Below are positions 21,531 to 34,260 of a DNA stretch of 64,000 nt, one piece after another. Position numbers and translations under genes: made by a program. The DNA comes from Lumnitzera littorea. Taxonomy: Eukaryota > Streptophyta > Magnoliopsida > Myrtales > Combretaceae. The stretch spans positions 48,937,473-49,001,472 of the forward strand of contig JAMXBB010000002.1 in NCBI GenBank assembly GCA_024138015.1, given 5' to 3'. How positions within the stretch are numbered: the first letter of the stretch is position 1; every line of letters begins with the position of its first letter. The notes below the pieces were generated by a model. It was not told the origin of the DNA and ran no database searches. It saw only the letters and a list, made by a program, of their open reading frames with translations.

Positions 21531-22560
21531 AGGTTTTTTCTTTAATCTTTGAAATAATGGCTTATATTTAATTCTCAAGTTTTGAATAAAATCATATATA
21601 TAATTGAAATAACCTAAAAATCTTTGAAGTTATTTTTTGTCTTTTATTCTATCAGGAAATTTTTGAGTAAATTCAATCGATCTATCAATTAATTTTATAG
21701 TACCTTAATTTATATCATAACTTAAAAATCTTATTTTTGTTTAAAATAACTTTATCTTTTTGGTTGATACTACTAAACCGTTTCCTTTAATAATATTAAA
21801 AAAGATATTTAAGTGTTTAAAATGTTGATTTATATTCTTTGAAAAAATTAAAACATCATCAATATATATTATTGAAAAATTAGTGTATGGAGTAAAGATT
21901 TCATTCATAATGTTTCGAAATTCTAAAGGAGCATTTTTTTAAACTAAAAAGCATTACATTCTATTCATAGTGTCCAAATGGGACTGTAAAAATAGTTTTA
22001 TATTTGTCAATTTAAATTTGCCAAAATCTTGATTTCATATCAAATTTTGAAAAAATTTTAGCTCTTAACAATCTATTGAGTAAATCCTTTTTATTAGGAA
22101 TTAAATACCTAATCTATTTAAGTATTGCATTTAAAGGTTTATAATTGATAACTAATCAAAGAGTACCTTTTTCTTTTTGGGCCTGATTTTAAACATAAAA
22201 AGTAGAGCATAACCATGGAGATTTAGACTTTCTAATAATTCCTTATTCATTTGAATTAGCTTAGATATAATAGGAATTTTATCTTTAGTAAAACCTCCAA
22301 TATAGTGTAATTTGACTATATACTTATTTCTTGAGCAAAAAGTGTTTGAAACATTTGAACAAATTTCATTTTCAAAACTTTCTTGTAAGGTTTTTATTGT
22401 TTCTTTAGTTTCTGGTTTTTCTAATTAACTAGAGATTATTTTTTCTTTTAATTCTTCTTTAAGAAAATTAACTTGTTTTAATTTCTTTTCTATTTGACCA
22501 ATCATATTATCTTTTAATAAATTAACATCTTTTTTCTTTTATTGGACTAATGAATTTAAA
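21531..22560 (-). pseudogene. caulimovirid reverse transcriptase, minus-strand copy
   Basis: On the minus strand the RT reads in pieces. VINYKPLN is at about 22155-22132. FSKFDMKS-x-FWQI and FGHYE blocks follow, then an intact YIDD at 21866-21855 followed by VLIFSK. After that comes the connection to RNase H, with LQRFLG-type sequence near 21610. Frameshifts occur near 21930-21910, and there are many stops. Compared with the scrap at 26818-27090, it lacks about 50 bp near 22233, flanked by TTCTAAT on both sides, which indicates a microhomology deletion. Non-functional, though the catalytic box survives. Confidence 0.85.
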
Positions 22561-22945
22561 CATTATTTTTTTATTCTTAACTTAAGTTTTTAAACCTTAA
22601 GAAGTAATTTGAAATGGATATAGTATAGTAAAAAATGGATTACCTAAAATCATTGCATTATTTATATTCTTTACTAAAATAAAAGATGTTTTGAAATTGA
22701 TTTCGTCTTAAATAATTTTCGCTATTGAAATTTTATAATTAACATTTAGTCTTGAACAACTAGTTAAAATTAATCTTTTAGAAGATTTTTTTTTTTATAA
22801 AATTTTGTTGGAATTAGTTCTTTTTTAATACAATTTTGATTAGCTCCAGAATCTAAAAGAGTGGTTTAAAATTATTATTAATAGACAACATCACTTTAAC
22901 ATACCATTTTTTAATATTTATTCTATTAATTAAATTAACATATCC
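22561..22945 (-). pseudogene. caulimovirid aspartic protease, minus-strand copy
   Basis: The retropepsin active site is read as DSGA at 22853-22842, followed by a Cys-Ile-Lys-Lys stretch and IPTK. The ILGNPFF flap-proximal motif lies near 22640. The order coat-linker-protease-RT is canonical. A one-base shift separates the active-site frame from the preceding strand. Confidence 0.8.
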
Positions 22946-23494
22946 TTAACTTTCTTCTTTAGGCTCTAATTCTTCTTCTTCTAATTCTAAATCTTCATTT
23001 TCAATTTTATCTTCTAAATTGTTATATTTTATCTTTAATTCTTTGATTTCTCCTTTTATCTTATTAATTTCTTCTTAAAGAGTTTTTATGGATATTAGAT
23101 ACTTTTCTTTTGAAAATTTATTATAAATTTTTTCTAAAGAGTAAATTTCTTCATTATTGGAATCTTCTCTTTTATTCATTAACATTTCTCTTACTTTGAG
23201 TAGATATTCTTTTTGTTTTTCTAGATCTTTAATTTGATTAACCATTTCTAAAAATTTTTTTTCTTCATTGGTAATAATATTTAATTATTTATATGAATAA
23301 ATATTTTCAAAACAACATTTTGAATTATATTCCTCTATTAAAGGGGTATTTGAATCATTTTTGATTTTTTGAACACAATCAAAATTTTCATAACTTGAAG
23401 CGTTGTTTTCTGTACTTTCTTCATTGATAATTTTATATAATTTTTTTTAACTTCATCATCTATATCTAATTCATTAATTTTCTTATTTTTTTGA
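22946..23494 (-). pseudogene. caulimovirid acidic/helical linker between coat protein and protease
   Basis: Glu/Lys-rich helical sequence (NEEKKF, LEKQKEYLLK, then KIENEDLELEEEELEP) between the zinc knuckle and the protease. It corresponds in place and composition to 8681-9230 on the plus copy. The Glu run near 22980 is coded by TTC repeats on the plus strand. Likely a spacer or coiled-coil assembly region. Confidence 0.65.
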
Positions 23495-24760
23495 ACATTT
23501 TGGAGCAATATGTCCTTTACTTTCACATTTATAACATTTTATTTCTTTTAAAAAGATTTTCTCTTTGGTTTATATTTTTTATACCTCTTGTATTCCTTTT
23601 TCTCATGGGGTTTATTAAACTTGCATTTTTTATATTTCCTTTTTATTTTTTAAGATGGAGCTTATATTTGTTCAAAATCATATTGATAACAAAAGTTTCC
23701 TAATTCTCTCTTAAGACTTCCTTTTTCTTTTTAAATTTTTAACTTAAGCTTTAAATCATTACATAGACTTAATCCTTATAAATTGATCATATTAATTATT
23801 TCACCACAAGTAATAGTTGAATAATTTGAAATATGATTATAATTTTAATAAATTCTTTCATTTACTTTATTTATAAGTAGCTTTGGAAGATCGGATATAA
23901 ATGATTCTTTCCAGAAATTATTATTACAATTTTCTCTTGAAAATACTTTTGTAAAGAAAATATTTTTATACTATCTAAATTTATTGAGAGTTGGATACCT
24001 AAGATTTTAAAGAATTTCACCGTTTTTTTTTCTCTAAATTGAATAAGATCTCCAATAAAATATTTAGTAATAGAATAAATTAAAGTAAGAACAACATTTT
24101 CTATTTGATATAAAGTATTATCTTACATTACTTCTTTCTTTTCATGTAATATAAATTGATGTTTAGTTTCACTAAGATAATTTTTTCACCAGCCCTTAAG
24201 CATACCAATGAATTCAATTATTAAAATTTCTTTAATCTTTTGATTAGTGTTTCCATGTTATTTATAAGAATTTGATACTATTATCATTAAATTTAAAATA
24301 TCTAAAATTTGATGTTCAAATTGACCATCTATATTCCATTCATATATTCCTTTACTAGAAAATTTACTTAGATCTATATAGGGTTTTTTTTCATACATAG
24401 TATTTAAGGGTGAAGGTCTTGAATACCATGACCTTTGATTTGATGCGAATCTTATTTTTTGTTGTATTTTATTAATGTCTAGTTTTTGAGAAAATTAACT
24501 TGTCAAATCGCCAATGTCTTCATCAATTGTATTGATAGTTTCTTTTTTCCTTATTTCTAACTTACTTAATTTGTTTGAGATTTCTTCTAATAAATTATCA
24601 CTTTTAGCAAACTTAAAATTTTGAATATTTAGAATAAATTTTAGTGGATAGATTGGTTTTGCAATCATAGATTTTGATATACTTGATTCTTGTCTTGAAA
24701 TTCCTACTGGTGCTTTTCCTTTATCAAGTTTTTCTATCAACATATTTTCTATCCTATTAG
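23495..24760 (-). pseudogene. caulimovirid coat protein with zinc knuckle
   Basis: This is the only coat protein left in the cluster. The block IYEWNIDGQFEHQILDIL (about 24355-24302) and a GMLKGWW-like motif with one Trp lost near 24190 are typical of the capsid domain of this group. A basic stretch leads to a perfect CX2CX4HX4C zinc knuckle, CYKCESKGHIAPKC, at 23536-23495. The zinc knuckle binds the pregenomic RNA during packaging. Numerous stops and frameshifts make it non-functional. The N-terminal border, near 24760, is approximate. Confidence 0.8.
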
Positions 24761-25350
24761 TTTGTTGACTAATTGTATGTAAAATTTGATAAATATAATT
24801 ATTTTAAGCTTTTATACTATTGAAATCTTGATTTTCTCCTATAGTTTTCTTGAAAGGTGAAGCTTTTATTATTTCATTTTGAATCTTAATATCTATTTCT
24901 TGAAAAGGAGGATGGGTTCATATGATGGGTTCTTGTTGAGTTTCCCATTTTCGATTTGATGATTTAATTGTTTAAATATAATATCATTTATTTGGACTAA
25001 AATTTTTAGCAAACCTTTTAGAAAAGGGTTCACTTCTTCTCAATCTAGTCTGCATATCATTATACCACATAACTCTTATTGAATAAGTTTCTTTATCAGC
25101 ATAAGTTTTGAAATATTTTTCCTTCTCAATTTATTTCTTTCTAAATAAAAATTTTTTCTTAAAAAATCTTTGTCTATCTCAAATGGTTCTTCTAAATTTA
25201 TTACATTTAACTTATTAGTTTGAGAATAAGTAGGAGACTTTGGTTGAGGTTGGTAGTTGTTTCTAGAATTAGTGGTTAAAAATCAACACCTCTAAATCTT
25301 ACAGACTTAGCAAGAGTTTCTGAACACATATTCTCTCTTTCATTATTATC
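24761..25350 (-). pseudogene. caulimovirid polyprotein, spacer between movement and coat proteins
   Basis: Minus-strand reading gives Lys/Asn-rich, polar, helical fragments that connect the movement protein to the capsid domain. No named domain is visible. The block is assigned by position and by continuity of decayed frames. Confidence 0.5.
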
Positions 25351-26330
25351 TTTTGTGTTTGACCTTTTTGACTAGTTCTTGGAAAAGAAATATTTGTTTT
25401 ATTTATCTAGTTTTCTAAGTTTGGAGCAGTTGGCCTTCTATTAGTTATTTTAGGGAATTGAATTCTAATGTTACTATTATTAAATCTTTGAGCAAGAGTG
25501 GGTTTAGTTTGAGAAACACTAAGCCTTAGTGGAAGGATTTCTTCTAAAGTCCATTCCTCTAAAAATTGAACTTCATCCCAACTTTATGATTTTGGAGCAA
25601 ACACTAAAGATTCTTCACTATTAACTTCTAAAAAAACAATTTCTCCTCTGGGAGATAACTTTTTAGCTTTTAATTAATTTGACAATTGATAACTTCTTAG
25701 TAGATTCAAAAGATAAGTGTCATAACTTTAGTTCCTTTTACAAAATTATGATTTTGAGATTGAACATATAATACTAAATTATCCATAATTTTTGAATAAT
25801 TTAATCTTATAGAAAAATGAGAAAAATATTAAGTATGCCAAGGTCATTTATGAAGATTGGTTTGAAACAATGACAAAGTGATTTTATTAAAATTTGTATT
25901 TCTAGCATTTTTTAACCAAACTAAAACAGGTTGGTTTATACTTTTCTTGTGAAGCGGTTTAATTGAAATTTGAATAAGTTTAACAAGTAAATATTTATGT
26001 TTTTCTTTACATTTTTGAATGGCTGCTTTTGAAAATAATTTGATAACTTCATGCTTTCTTGATAAAGAAATATCCTAATAAAGAAATAGTTTTTTCAACT
26101 ATTTTGATCACATAATTATGTTTTAAATTAAAACTTCCAATTTCATAGACTTCTTTGGGCTTTTTAGTGGGAGTTGACCAATTATCTAAACTTTGTTCAA
26201 TTTGAGATATCTTAATTTCATAAGAGTTATAAATATCTTGATTTGAATTGTTAGACTTTGTATCTATGGAAAAAGAGCTTCGTCCAAATCTATAATTGAA
26301 AGAAGAGGAAGATCTCCTTAATAGAATCAT
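25351..26330 (-). pseudogene. caulimovirid movement protein, minus-strand copy
   Basis: Starts MILLRRSSSSFNYRFGRSSF at 26330 and stays open for 93 codons. In another frame a 30K-type core follows: KPLHKKSINQPVLVWLKNAR and a Leu/Phe-rich strand (about 25990-25860). The rest is broken by stops. By family it would mediate plasmodesmatal transport. It heads the minus-strand element, in the usual first position of the polyprotein. Confidence 0.7.
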
Positions 26331-26817
26331 TTTTGTTTAATAAAGCTTTAATACTTTGCTAAGTAAATCTATCTTAATCTATTCACTTGTAGGAAAACCT
26401 TGCTGACCATCGGTCTTACTGCCTCTCTTGAGACTTATTGCCAGGACTATAGTTTAAGCTTACCAACACAAGAAATAAAATTACTACAAACTACTTAAAT
26501 AAGGTATTTAACCTTTACAATCTAAAATGAAATCTATTATTCCTATCATAAAATATGGAAAATAAATACACATAATAAATTTGATTTTATATTTATCTTT
26601 TACGTGGCTATTGAAAATATAGTACCACCCCAAAAGAAACCTACAATCAATGTATTATTAATACCATGAAGTGCATGTGGAAATTACACATAATAAAATC
26701 ATAATACCCAATCTAATGACTACAAAAGAAATGTGCAATCAATATACTTTTAATACTATAAAGTGCATATGGAAATTATACATAACAAAATCCTATTCTA
26801 GATTTACCTTGTCTTAG
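26331..26817. repeat. viral upstream region with a roughly 90-bp tandem duplication
   Basis: About 26636-26705 and 26726-26795 are imperfect copies (shared GTGCATRTGGAAATTAYACA). The first 130 bp after the movement protein are GC-richer and might be the end of the viral leader. No gene is present. Confidence 0.55.
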
Positions 26818-27090
26818 TATTATTAATCTATTAAGCAAATTTTTTTTATTATGAATGGGATACTTAATTCATTTAAGTACTATATTTAAAGGCTTATAAT
26901 TGATGACTGATATAGGAGCACATTTTTCTATCTCAACTTGATTTTGAACATAAAAAGCAGAGCATAACCACGAAGATTTAGACTTTCTAATTAACTTTTT
27001 ATTTAAAAGATTTTGAATTTCCTTTTTGCAAAATTCTAATAATTCCTGATTCATTTAAATTAGCTTATCTTTATTAGGAATTTTATCTTT
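26818..27090 (-). pseudogene. extra caulimovirid RT fragment
   Basis: Open from 27054 to 26869 on the minus strand, with MNQELLEFCKKEIQNLLNKK, a SKSSWLCSAFYV block and VINYKPLN. This is the N-terminal RT region, matching 22065-22300 of the main minus-strand copy. It retains the segment that is deleted there. It ends abruptly at the start of repeat B copy 2. Confidence 0.8.
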
Positions 27091-27091
27091 A

Positions 27092-27544
27092 GTAAGCATT
27101 TATCAATTGTAATTGATATTTGAAACATATTATTATTATTGGCAAATAGGTAGTTTATTAAAGGTAATTGATGTCAATTAGAATTAAAAATATTATTGAT
27201 GGCAAATAGGTTATCAATGAGAATTGAGTTTAATGTTAATTTAATTATATTATTAATACCAAACGCAATAATTTGTAAGTGGATTTAGTCATTTGTTGAT
27301 GGTAATTGATACCACTAACAACTTAAACATATTATTAGTATAAGATGTAAAGACATTGTCAATTAATGACTTAAATTTTAAATTTGGATGTGAATTTTGC
27401 ATTTAATTCATTGTCATTAAGGAAAATAAAAAAATACTATATGTAGAGGTAGACGAAGTTTGTATTTATGTAAATATATCAATTAGTTAATGTTAATAAA
27501 TATCTTGATGTGAATTGATATAATTGGAAATGGCGAATGCTTTT
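27092..27544. repeat. virus-adjacent repeat B, copy 2, left part
   Basis: Direct repeat of 18113-18600. It is interrupted at 27544 by the solo LTR and resumes at 30157. Its last five bases, CTTTT, are the target duplication. Confidence 0.75.
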
Positions 27545-30151
27545 TGTAATGCCCCAGAATCGGAGAGTGCCATAACTCGCCATGTTCATATCATTTAGGA
27601 ATACGTTAAGGCTCTAAAACCAACTACATTCTTTGAAATCTCTTGTAATAATTCCTCAATGGGTACAAAACAAAAAAAAATCTCCAAATACATCAATTTT
27701 AGTTACTCACAATAAAGTCACTTTAGCCTCAAACATACTAAATAACTAGATTTTGATTTTCTACAACATACTGAGCTAATTGCTTTTTTTTCCCAACCCA
27801 ATAATAGCAATTTCCATAATTATTGTAAATTTATCAAATTGACCTACAGCTGTAAAAATAGAAAAGTGAGCTAAAGCCTAGTACAAGTGCACAAACACAC
27901 ATGGATACCAAGCCCAAAACATTCACACGCATATAATCAACTATAACAGAATATAAACAAACACTAGTTTAATTATCTTTAATTTAGGCCAACATACAAC
28001 ATTAGGGTACTCACGACTTCACGATACCTTGAGCTTTGTCCACATACATAGGTAGATATAATATAAGTTTTCCTTCAAGTCCTTTACGCTTAGAGTCTAG
28101 AGTTTAGAGACTAGAAACCTAAAATTTTAGTTGTATTATCCTATATGAAAGTCTACTAGGGTAATCTTGTATATGATCAGTAGTTGTTCCTTTAAGGAAT
28201 TGCCATTACGGGTCTCTAAAGCGAGCAAGTTAAGCAAAACAAGCAATTAAGGTTAATTAGGCCGAATATAAATTAGTCCGATTAGATTTTGAGTCCTAAT
28301 AAGCACAACTATATAAATAAATACCACGTACCTGAAATTGCTCAACAATAGTTGAAAGAACTCCAATTCACAAATCTTGAATTAACAACTCAAACCTCAA
28401 TTAGGAGAGAAATTTGATAACCACCATGAATTCGTTTGAAATTGAGAATAAGTGTATATATTAACCATTGGGTAATGATTAAATAAGTCTCTATCTAAAA
28501 ATTATGTATGAATCTTTTATTAATTTACTGCTTATTGCTATAATAATTTTTTATTAGTGAAATGTTCCAAATAAAATAATTAATAGAAATGGTTCAATAA
28601 AAAAAAAAAATCGAACATAAGCTCTTTTACCTTAAATGAACTTTAATAATAATGGATGTCATTATATCATTAATATATTGGTATACTGCAAATCATTATA
28701 CATTACAAAATATCACATATTGGAAGTGTGTTCACCATTATTCCCTTTTTATTTACCAAAATGTTGAGTATAGCTACTGGATTCCAAACGCAAAACTGGT
28801 TAATAGTGTAGCTCATGTTCAAATTTATGATTAATTATTGTGAAGCATGCGTGTAATCTATGCTAAGACTAAAACTTACAGGTTTTTCAAATTTCTCTCC
28901 CTTGACTTCCCACATTAGTACCACAAATATGGGGGGTCTTTTGAATGATGCATGGATTATTATTCATAAATCTCGAAATCCATAATTACCAGAAGGAATG
29001 TTTTCATGCATCCAGTCACTATTATTACATGTTTATGAGGACACGTATAGATGATCCATCATATACACTCTGATGGGTTTATTTCGTATCATACATATAT
29101 ATATATATCATTCATTCATTTTGAATACATAAAGTACATATCATGAACAATTCACATAATATTACAAAGTATTATATTATTTTTAGAGTAAAACCAACAT
29201 TCGTCCATTAAGAATAAGCAATGGAACTTCCAGTACGAGAAGAAGAAAAAGGATTTGAAGAGGCCGTGACTCACCGAATTCAAGGATAAGAGATACTTGA
29301 AGACGACTGCGCAACTCGTTAGAAGATGAAGAAACTCGAAATTATGGATAAAGGTTGCGATGATGAAGTTTCTTTGCTTATGAGTACGCCGTCAGAGAAA
29401 AAGGGTTGTGAAGTTCACCGGAAAGACATGAATCCACACTGGAAAGCTTAGGGAAACATCTTTGATATTGTATGGTAAAAGAGAAGGATTCCATGAAGAT
29501 GCTCGCCCAAGAGGAAGAAGAAGAAGACAAATTGTTGGAAGTTTCACATTCTACATCTCACTGCAGTTGAGGGACGGGGTGCTAATATTCAATAATATAT
29601 AGAGCTAAAATGAAGGTAAAAGAGAGAGCGAGAGAGTTAGAGAGGGGATGGCACTATTTGCGAGAGGCTAAGAAGTGAGAGTAAGCGAGAGCATGAGAGA
29701 CAACAAGGAAGGGTCTAAGAGAGAGAATGAACGGGGGACGAGAGAAAAAATAAACTAATGGCGGTCCAAGAGACAAAAGAAATAAATGATAAGGTTTAGG
29801 GTGGTCTAGAATATAGGGTAAGTTTATAATTAGGATAAGAAAATAAAGAATTAGTTAAAATAAGAATAAATAGTATCTAGAAAAATAAATTATGCATAAG
29901 AATATTGTAAGATATATATATGTAATATTAATACAATATTTATACTGTATGCATAAAATAAGAATTAAAAAAAAATATGATTAAAACCTTAAATTAGACA
30001 TTTATTCTATATAATATATTTTAGAGTAAATCTGAAATTACTTAAAGGTTAATAAATTGATATAAATTTTTTATTAGAATGACATTTCTAACGACACGAT
30101 TTAAAAGAATTTTTACTACTTAAATAAATTACTATTTTAGCTTGACTGGCA
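27545..30151 (+). mobile_element. solo LTR (about 2.6 kb) with 5-bp target duplication
   Basis: Begins TGTAATGCCCCAGAATCGG and ends GCTTGACTGGCA. It is flanked on both sides by CTTTT (27540-27544 and 30152-30156). The insertion splits a repeat whose uninterrupted copy is at 18590-18610, so the borders are supported independently. No gag or pol is visible inside. It carries purine-rich GAGAGA tracts (about 29600-29720). An LTR left by recombination between two LTRs is the simplest reading. The parent family is not identified. Confidence 0.85.
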
Positions 30152-30232
30152 CTTTTTGTTTTCATTGTAACAAATGATACCACATTATACTACATTTAAT
30201 TTATTGCCAGGCAAATATACCATTTGTAGAAG
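30152..30232. repeat. virus-adjacent repeat B, copy 2, right part
   Basis: Continuation of repeat B after the LTR (ATTGTAACAAATGATACCAC matches 18604-18626 closely). It ends near 30232, where similarity to copy 1 stops. Confidence 0.7.
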
Positions 30233-32340
30233 TAAGCAATTAATAGAATTAATTCATTTTGTATTTATGTAAAACAATGAATTAGTCAATATTATGACAT
30301 AATTAACTTTTGAGTTCTCATAATATTGAATGACAGATTCTATTTTATTGGATAAAATAGTTATATTTCCAAATTTGTTTTATTTTGTTTGAAATTCAAA
30401 TGTATCCTCCTTTGAAAATTATGAATGTCAATTTAATATGGGATTTTAAAAAATAAGCATAATTGTTCATGACATCTTTATAAATTCGAAAAACGTAAAT
30501 GTTAGGAAAGATATTAAAGACATTAAAGAGTTATAGGGTCTTCAATAATATAGATAAAAATAAAATTAACTTGTAGAAACATTTTACCTTTAATGATATA
30601 ATTTGCAAAAAAAAAAAAAAGTATAGAAATTGACATGTTTTACTTACTTTCTTTCTTTTAAAGCAAGACATATTCTTAAAAGTAACAAAACCTTAAAATC
30701 AAAATTAAGAACAACTTAACAATAAAAATAAAAATAATATATTGAAATCATTAATTAAGCAAAATTATAAAAAGATAAATAGCTAATAGAAATGTTGGAA
30801 CTAAATTGGTTTTTTTTACATTATGGAAATAGAAATTAATTAATGCAATTTTTATAAATAGATCATAATGGATATAGGAATTTACATCTAATTACTATAG
30901 AAATTGTAAAATGTGAATGTTTATGTCTCTTTAGTGAAATTCAAGGAAGAAATGATTACTCAAAATTAGTTGGCCAAGAAAAAAAAAATTCTCAAAATTA
31001 AAGAGGTAATAAAAGTATGAAAATAGCAAATAATAACAACTAAGAGATAACAATGGAAATAGGGTATCAACATTTGCTACATATTAAGGGAAATTATAGG
31101 GACAATGATTTCTCAAAATTAAAGAAATAATAAAAGTATAAAAATAAGAATTACACAACCAAGAGATGATCAATAGAGATGTGAATTAACATTTTACTAT
31201 TAAAAGAATCTAAAATCTTAATGCTTATATATCTATTATCTTTGGAGGAACATAAGGAATAATAATGTCAAGATTATACGGGAAATAAAAGTACACTAAT
31301 TGGAATTTTAAAAAATTGATCAATGAAAGTAAAAATAATATATGTAATAGTAAATAATTAATGGTAAAAATGATATGTATCATTCTAAACTAACCTATTG
31401 ACATTCAAATACTAAAAGGGTAGTTTAATATTGTAATATGAAAGTTTGATGAGATAATTAAAAGTTCATTGTATTTTTCTATCAAATAGATAAGATGATG
31501 GAAGATACTAAATAAAGATATATGATATATAATATGGTTTATATATGATATAGAATATAAAATGCTTCCATTTTTTTATGGCATTTAATCATTTAATTTC
31601 ATAAAATATTTATATTTTTCATTTTATCATTTTGATCTTATCAATGTTAAAAATTATTTTCTTTTAATTTGTATATAAAAAAATTCCATTTATGTAAAAA
31701 ATGATAATTATGGAGAGGTGTTGATGTTTATATGATAAGTTGCAATTTTTGCATAACTTAGTATGAAACAGCATAATTTTTTTTTCCTTTTTATGGTATC
31801 ATTAATACATTTTCATATTTTAATTTGCCTAATCATATTATATTATAATATATAGTTATGAAAGCTCTTTCCTTTTTTAAATATTATATTTTTATGTCAA
31901 TATTACTACATTTCCATAATATTTCATCATATTTAATGTAATTTTGGAGTAATTCATTTAGAAGTTTATGTTGCTTAAATAATATGTATTTTTAGAAGTT
32001 TATAACGAGGCATTCATTTTTAAAACAAGTTGTTGCTTACATAATATGTATTTTTTTATATATAAAACATTAGATTATATTTACACCTTTTTTTAAAAAA
32101 AATATAATAACTATTTAAAATTTCATCCACGGGGTTGCTTAACTAGTTCTAATAAGTTTGCAAGTTCAACATCTAATTGAAATGTATAATAGTAAATGTA
32201 AGGTTAATAAAAATGAATAAATGAGATAAAAGAGGCAAAAAATAAGAACATAAAAATTAGAGAATTAGGACTTGGAAGATAAAAAAATGTTACATTATTT
32301 TGTGCTAGTTATAATTATTTAATAATTTTTTAAAGGTAGA
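30233..32340. other. AT-rich DNA with a local tandem duplication, no gene
   Basis: About 30988-31085 and 31112-31200 are imperfect copies, period about 125 bp (shared TCTCAAAATTAAAGA and TAATAAAAGTAT). The remainder is low-complexity AT-rich DNA with no recognisable coding sequence. Confidence 0.6.
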
Positions 32341-34260
32341 TATAGAATACTGTAATACCTGTACTTTTAAAGTATAGGTTTTAGAATATAATCTTTCTGA
32401 AAGGTATTTGGTATTCAAACGTTATACCGGTACTCTACTAGTAAGAGCAGGTTTTAGTAAAACTATTGTATTTTGCCTTAACTTTCATTTGTTATATTAA
32501 ATTAAAAAGTTTGAAAAAAGTTTAGTGTCATATATATGTATATATAAAATAGTAGAGATAAAGTTATTTAAGTGGTTATATACACATACATTTGTTCATT
32601 GTGGATTAAAAAGAAACTCGTATTCTTGTAAGCAATCTAGTATGTGATTAATTTACTTAACCTTTTTACCAATAAATCAATTTTTTAAATTAATTATATA
32701 CTATTTTTTAACATCCGTGTATGAGTGCAATATCCTCTAGTATAATCTAAATATCAATTAAAGATGAAACATAAATGATTTGAAATGGAAAGCATAAAAA
32801 AATACCAAAATTATACCGAAATACCAACTTAACTTGGAGCAATACACACCTAATTATCTTATCAAGTATTGGACTCTAATATCATCTTCTAAAAGTAGAT
32901 TAATTTCGTCGGGTTTTGATTATATTATTAAACTTAACTATACTTACTATCGCATATATTCAAGAACTGGAGGTATATAGGGCCCCTAATTCCAAATCTT
33001 GTGATATACGAGCTCTCATTTGGTATCCATGGTAGATAGAAAATCATGAAAACTATCATATGAATTTTAATATCCACGTTAAAACCTAGCTAGTCTTATA
33101 CATCCCATAAGTTATGACCTAACATTCGTACTTTAAACTTAATAATGTATAAGTAAGGCATCAATTTTTTTGAATTATGTTTTCCAAAATTTAATTTTAG
33201 GTACGTTTGTTTTGCGAAAACATCTCCATTTTATCAACCACATTTGTTATAATAAAAACTTTAAAATTATCAAATACTATTGCAGCAAAAACAGGACGTC
33301 ACAGTTAATAATAAATATCATTCAGCTGGTGAGCTCCATATAAGAGGGTTTCATAGGCAACGAGCGGCAACTATATGAGATCGGCGATGCATATCCTAGC
33401 TAATCAGCAAAAGATGTATAGGTTTGAAAGAAAAAAAAAAATGAAATTATTGGGCCAATGATATAAGGGCCATAGTGTGCGTGGTTTACTTTTATCTATT
33501 TTTCCCTCCAAATCAAACAAACCATAAACGTACGGTTATTTTTTTTTTTTTTTCAGTTTTTAAACCAAACCATACGGTTTGTATTAGAAACTTTCTTTAA
33601 TCATAAAATTGTAATTTGGTTCAATTTAGTTTAGGAATTGAACCATATTTTGTAATCTAGAAAAAGTATATTTATGTAACATATAATCTCATATGAAATA
33701 TACTAAATTCAATATTAGTATCATAGTAAAGGTTGTGAAGTCAATATTCATGCAACTATTAAATTTAAATGTTTATTCATAGCTAATTTTATTAATAAAA
33801 ATAATATATAGTATAAATTTTGAATGAAATTTCATATATAATTTGTGAATTATGATAATAAAAGTTTAATATATATACATTTCAATAAATATAAATTAGA
33901 AAATCCTTTAAGTGTTATGTTAAAAAAAAAGAGAAAATAATGTTTCAAGCAAAATAATTTATAAAACAATTTAGTGTGGTTTTACACATCGGTTTAGTTT
34001 GTTCTTTCAAATCAACCAAATTCAATTTGGTTCAGTTTTTGAGAGAAAAAAAATACATATTTTTGGTTTAATTTGGTCCGATTGCGGATTGGTCTTGCTC
34101 GGTTTGTCTGGTCGATTTTCTTACCTGCTCTCATGAAATAAGACTCCACTACTTCTCTTTTAAAATATTCAATGAAACCATTAGGATTTACAACTTGTAA
34201 AAGCTTATACATTTGCTGTTTGCGATCAAGTAGTTCATCAACATAATTTCCTACCACCTC
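32341..34260. other. AT-rich DNA with GGTTY-type motifs, no gene
   Basis: About 33480-33660 and 33960-34110 are rich in repeated GGTT/AACC words (CGGTTTAG, AATTTGGTTCAG). Such words are common in non-autonomous plant DNA elements. I could not find terminal inverted repeats or a target duplication. A similar word cluster is at 62350-62470. Confidence 0.4.

Noticed and set aside
32352..33302. Possible antisense LTR (TGTAATACC … GACGTCACA)
   Set aside because: Terminal bases fit, but flanking 5-mers do not match and no partner LTR was found.
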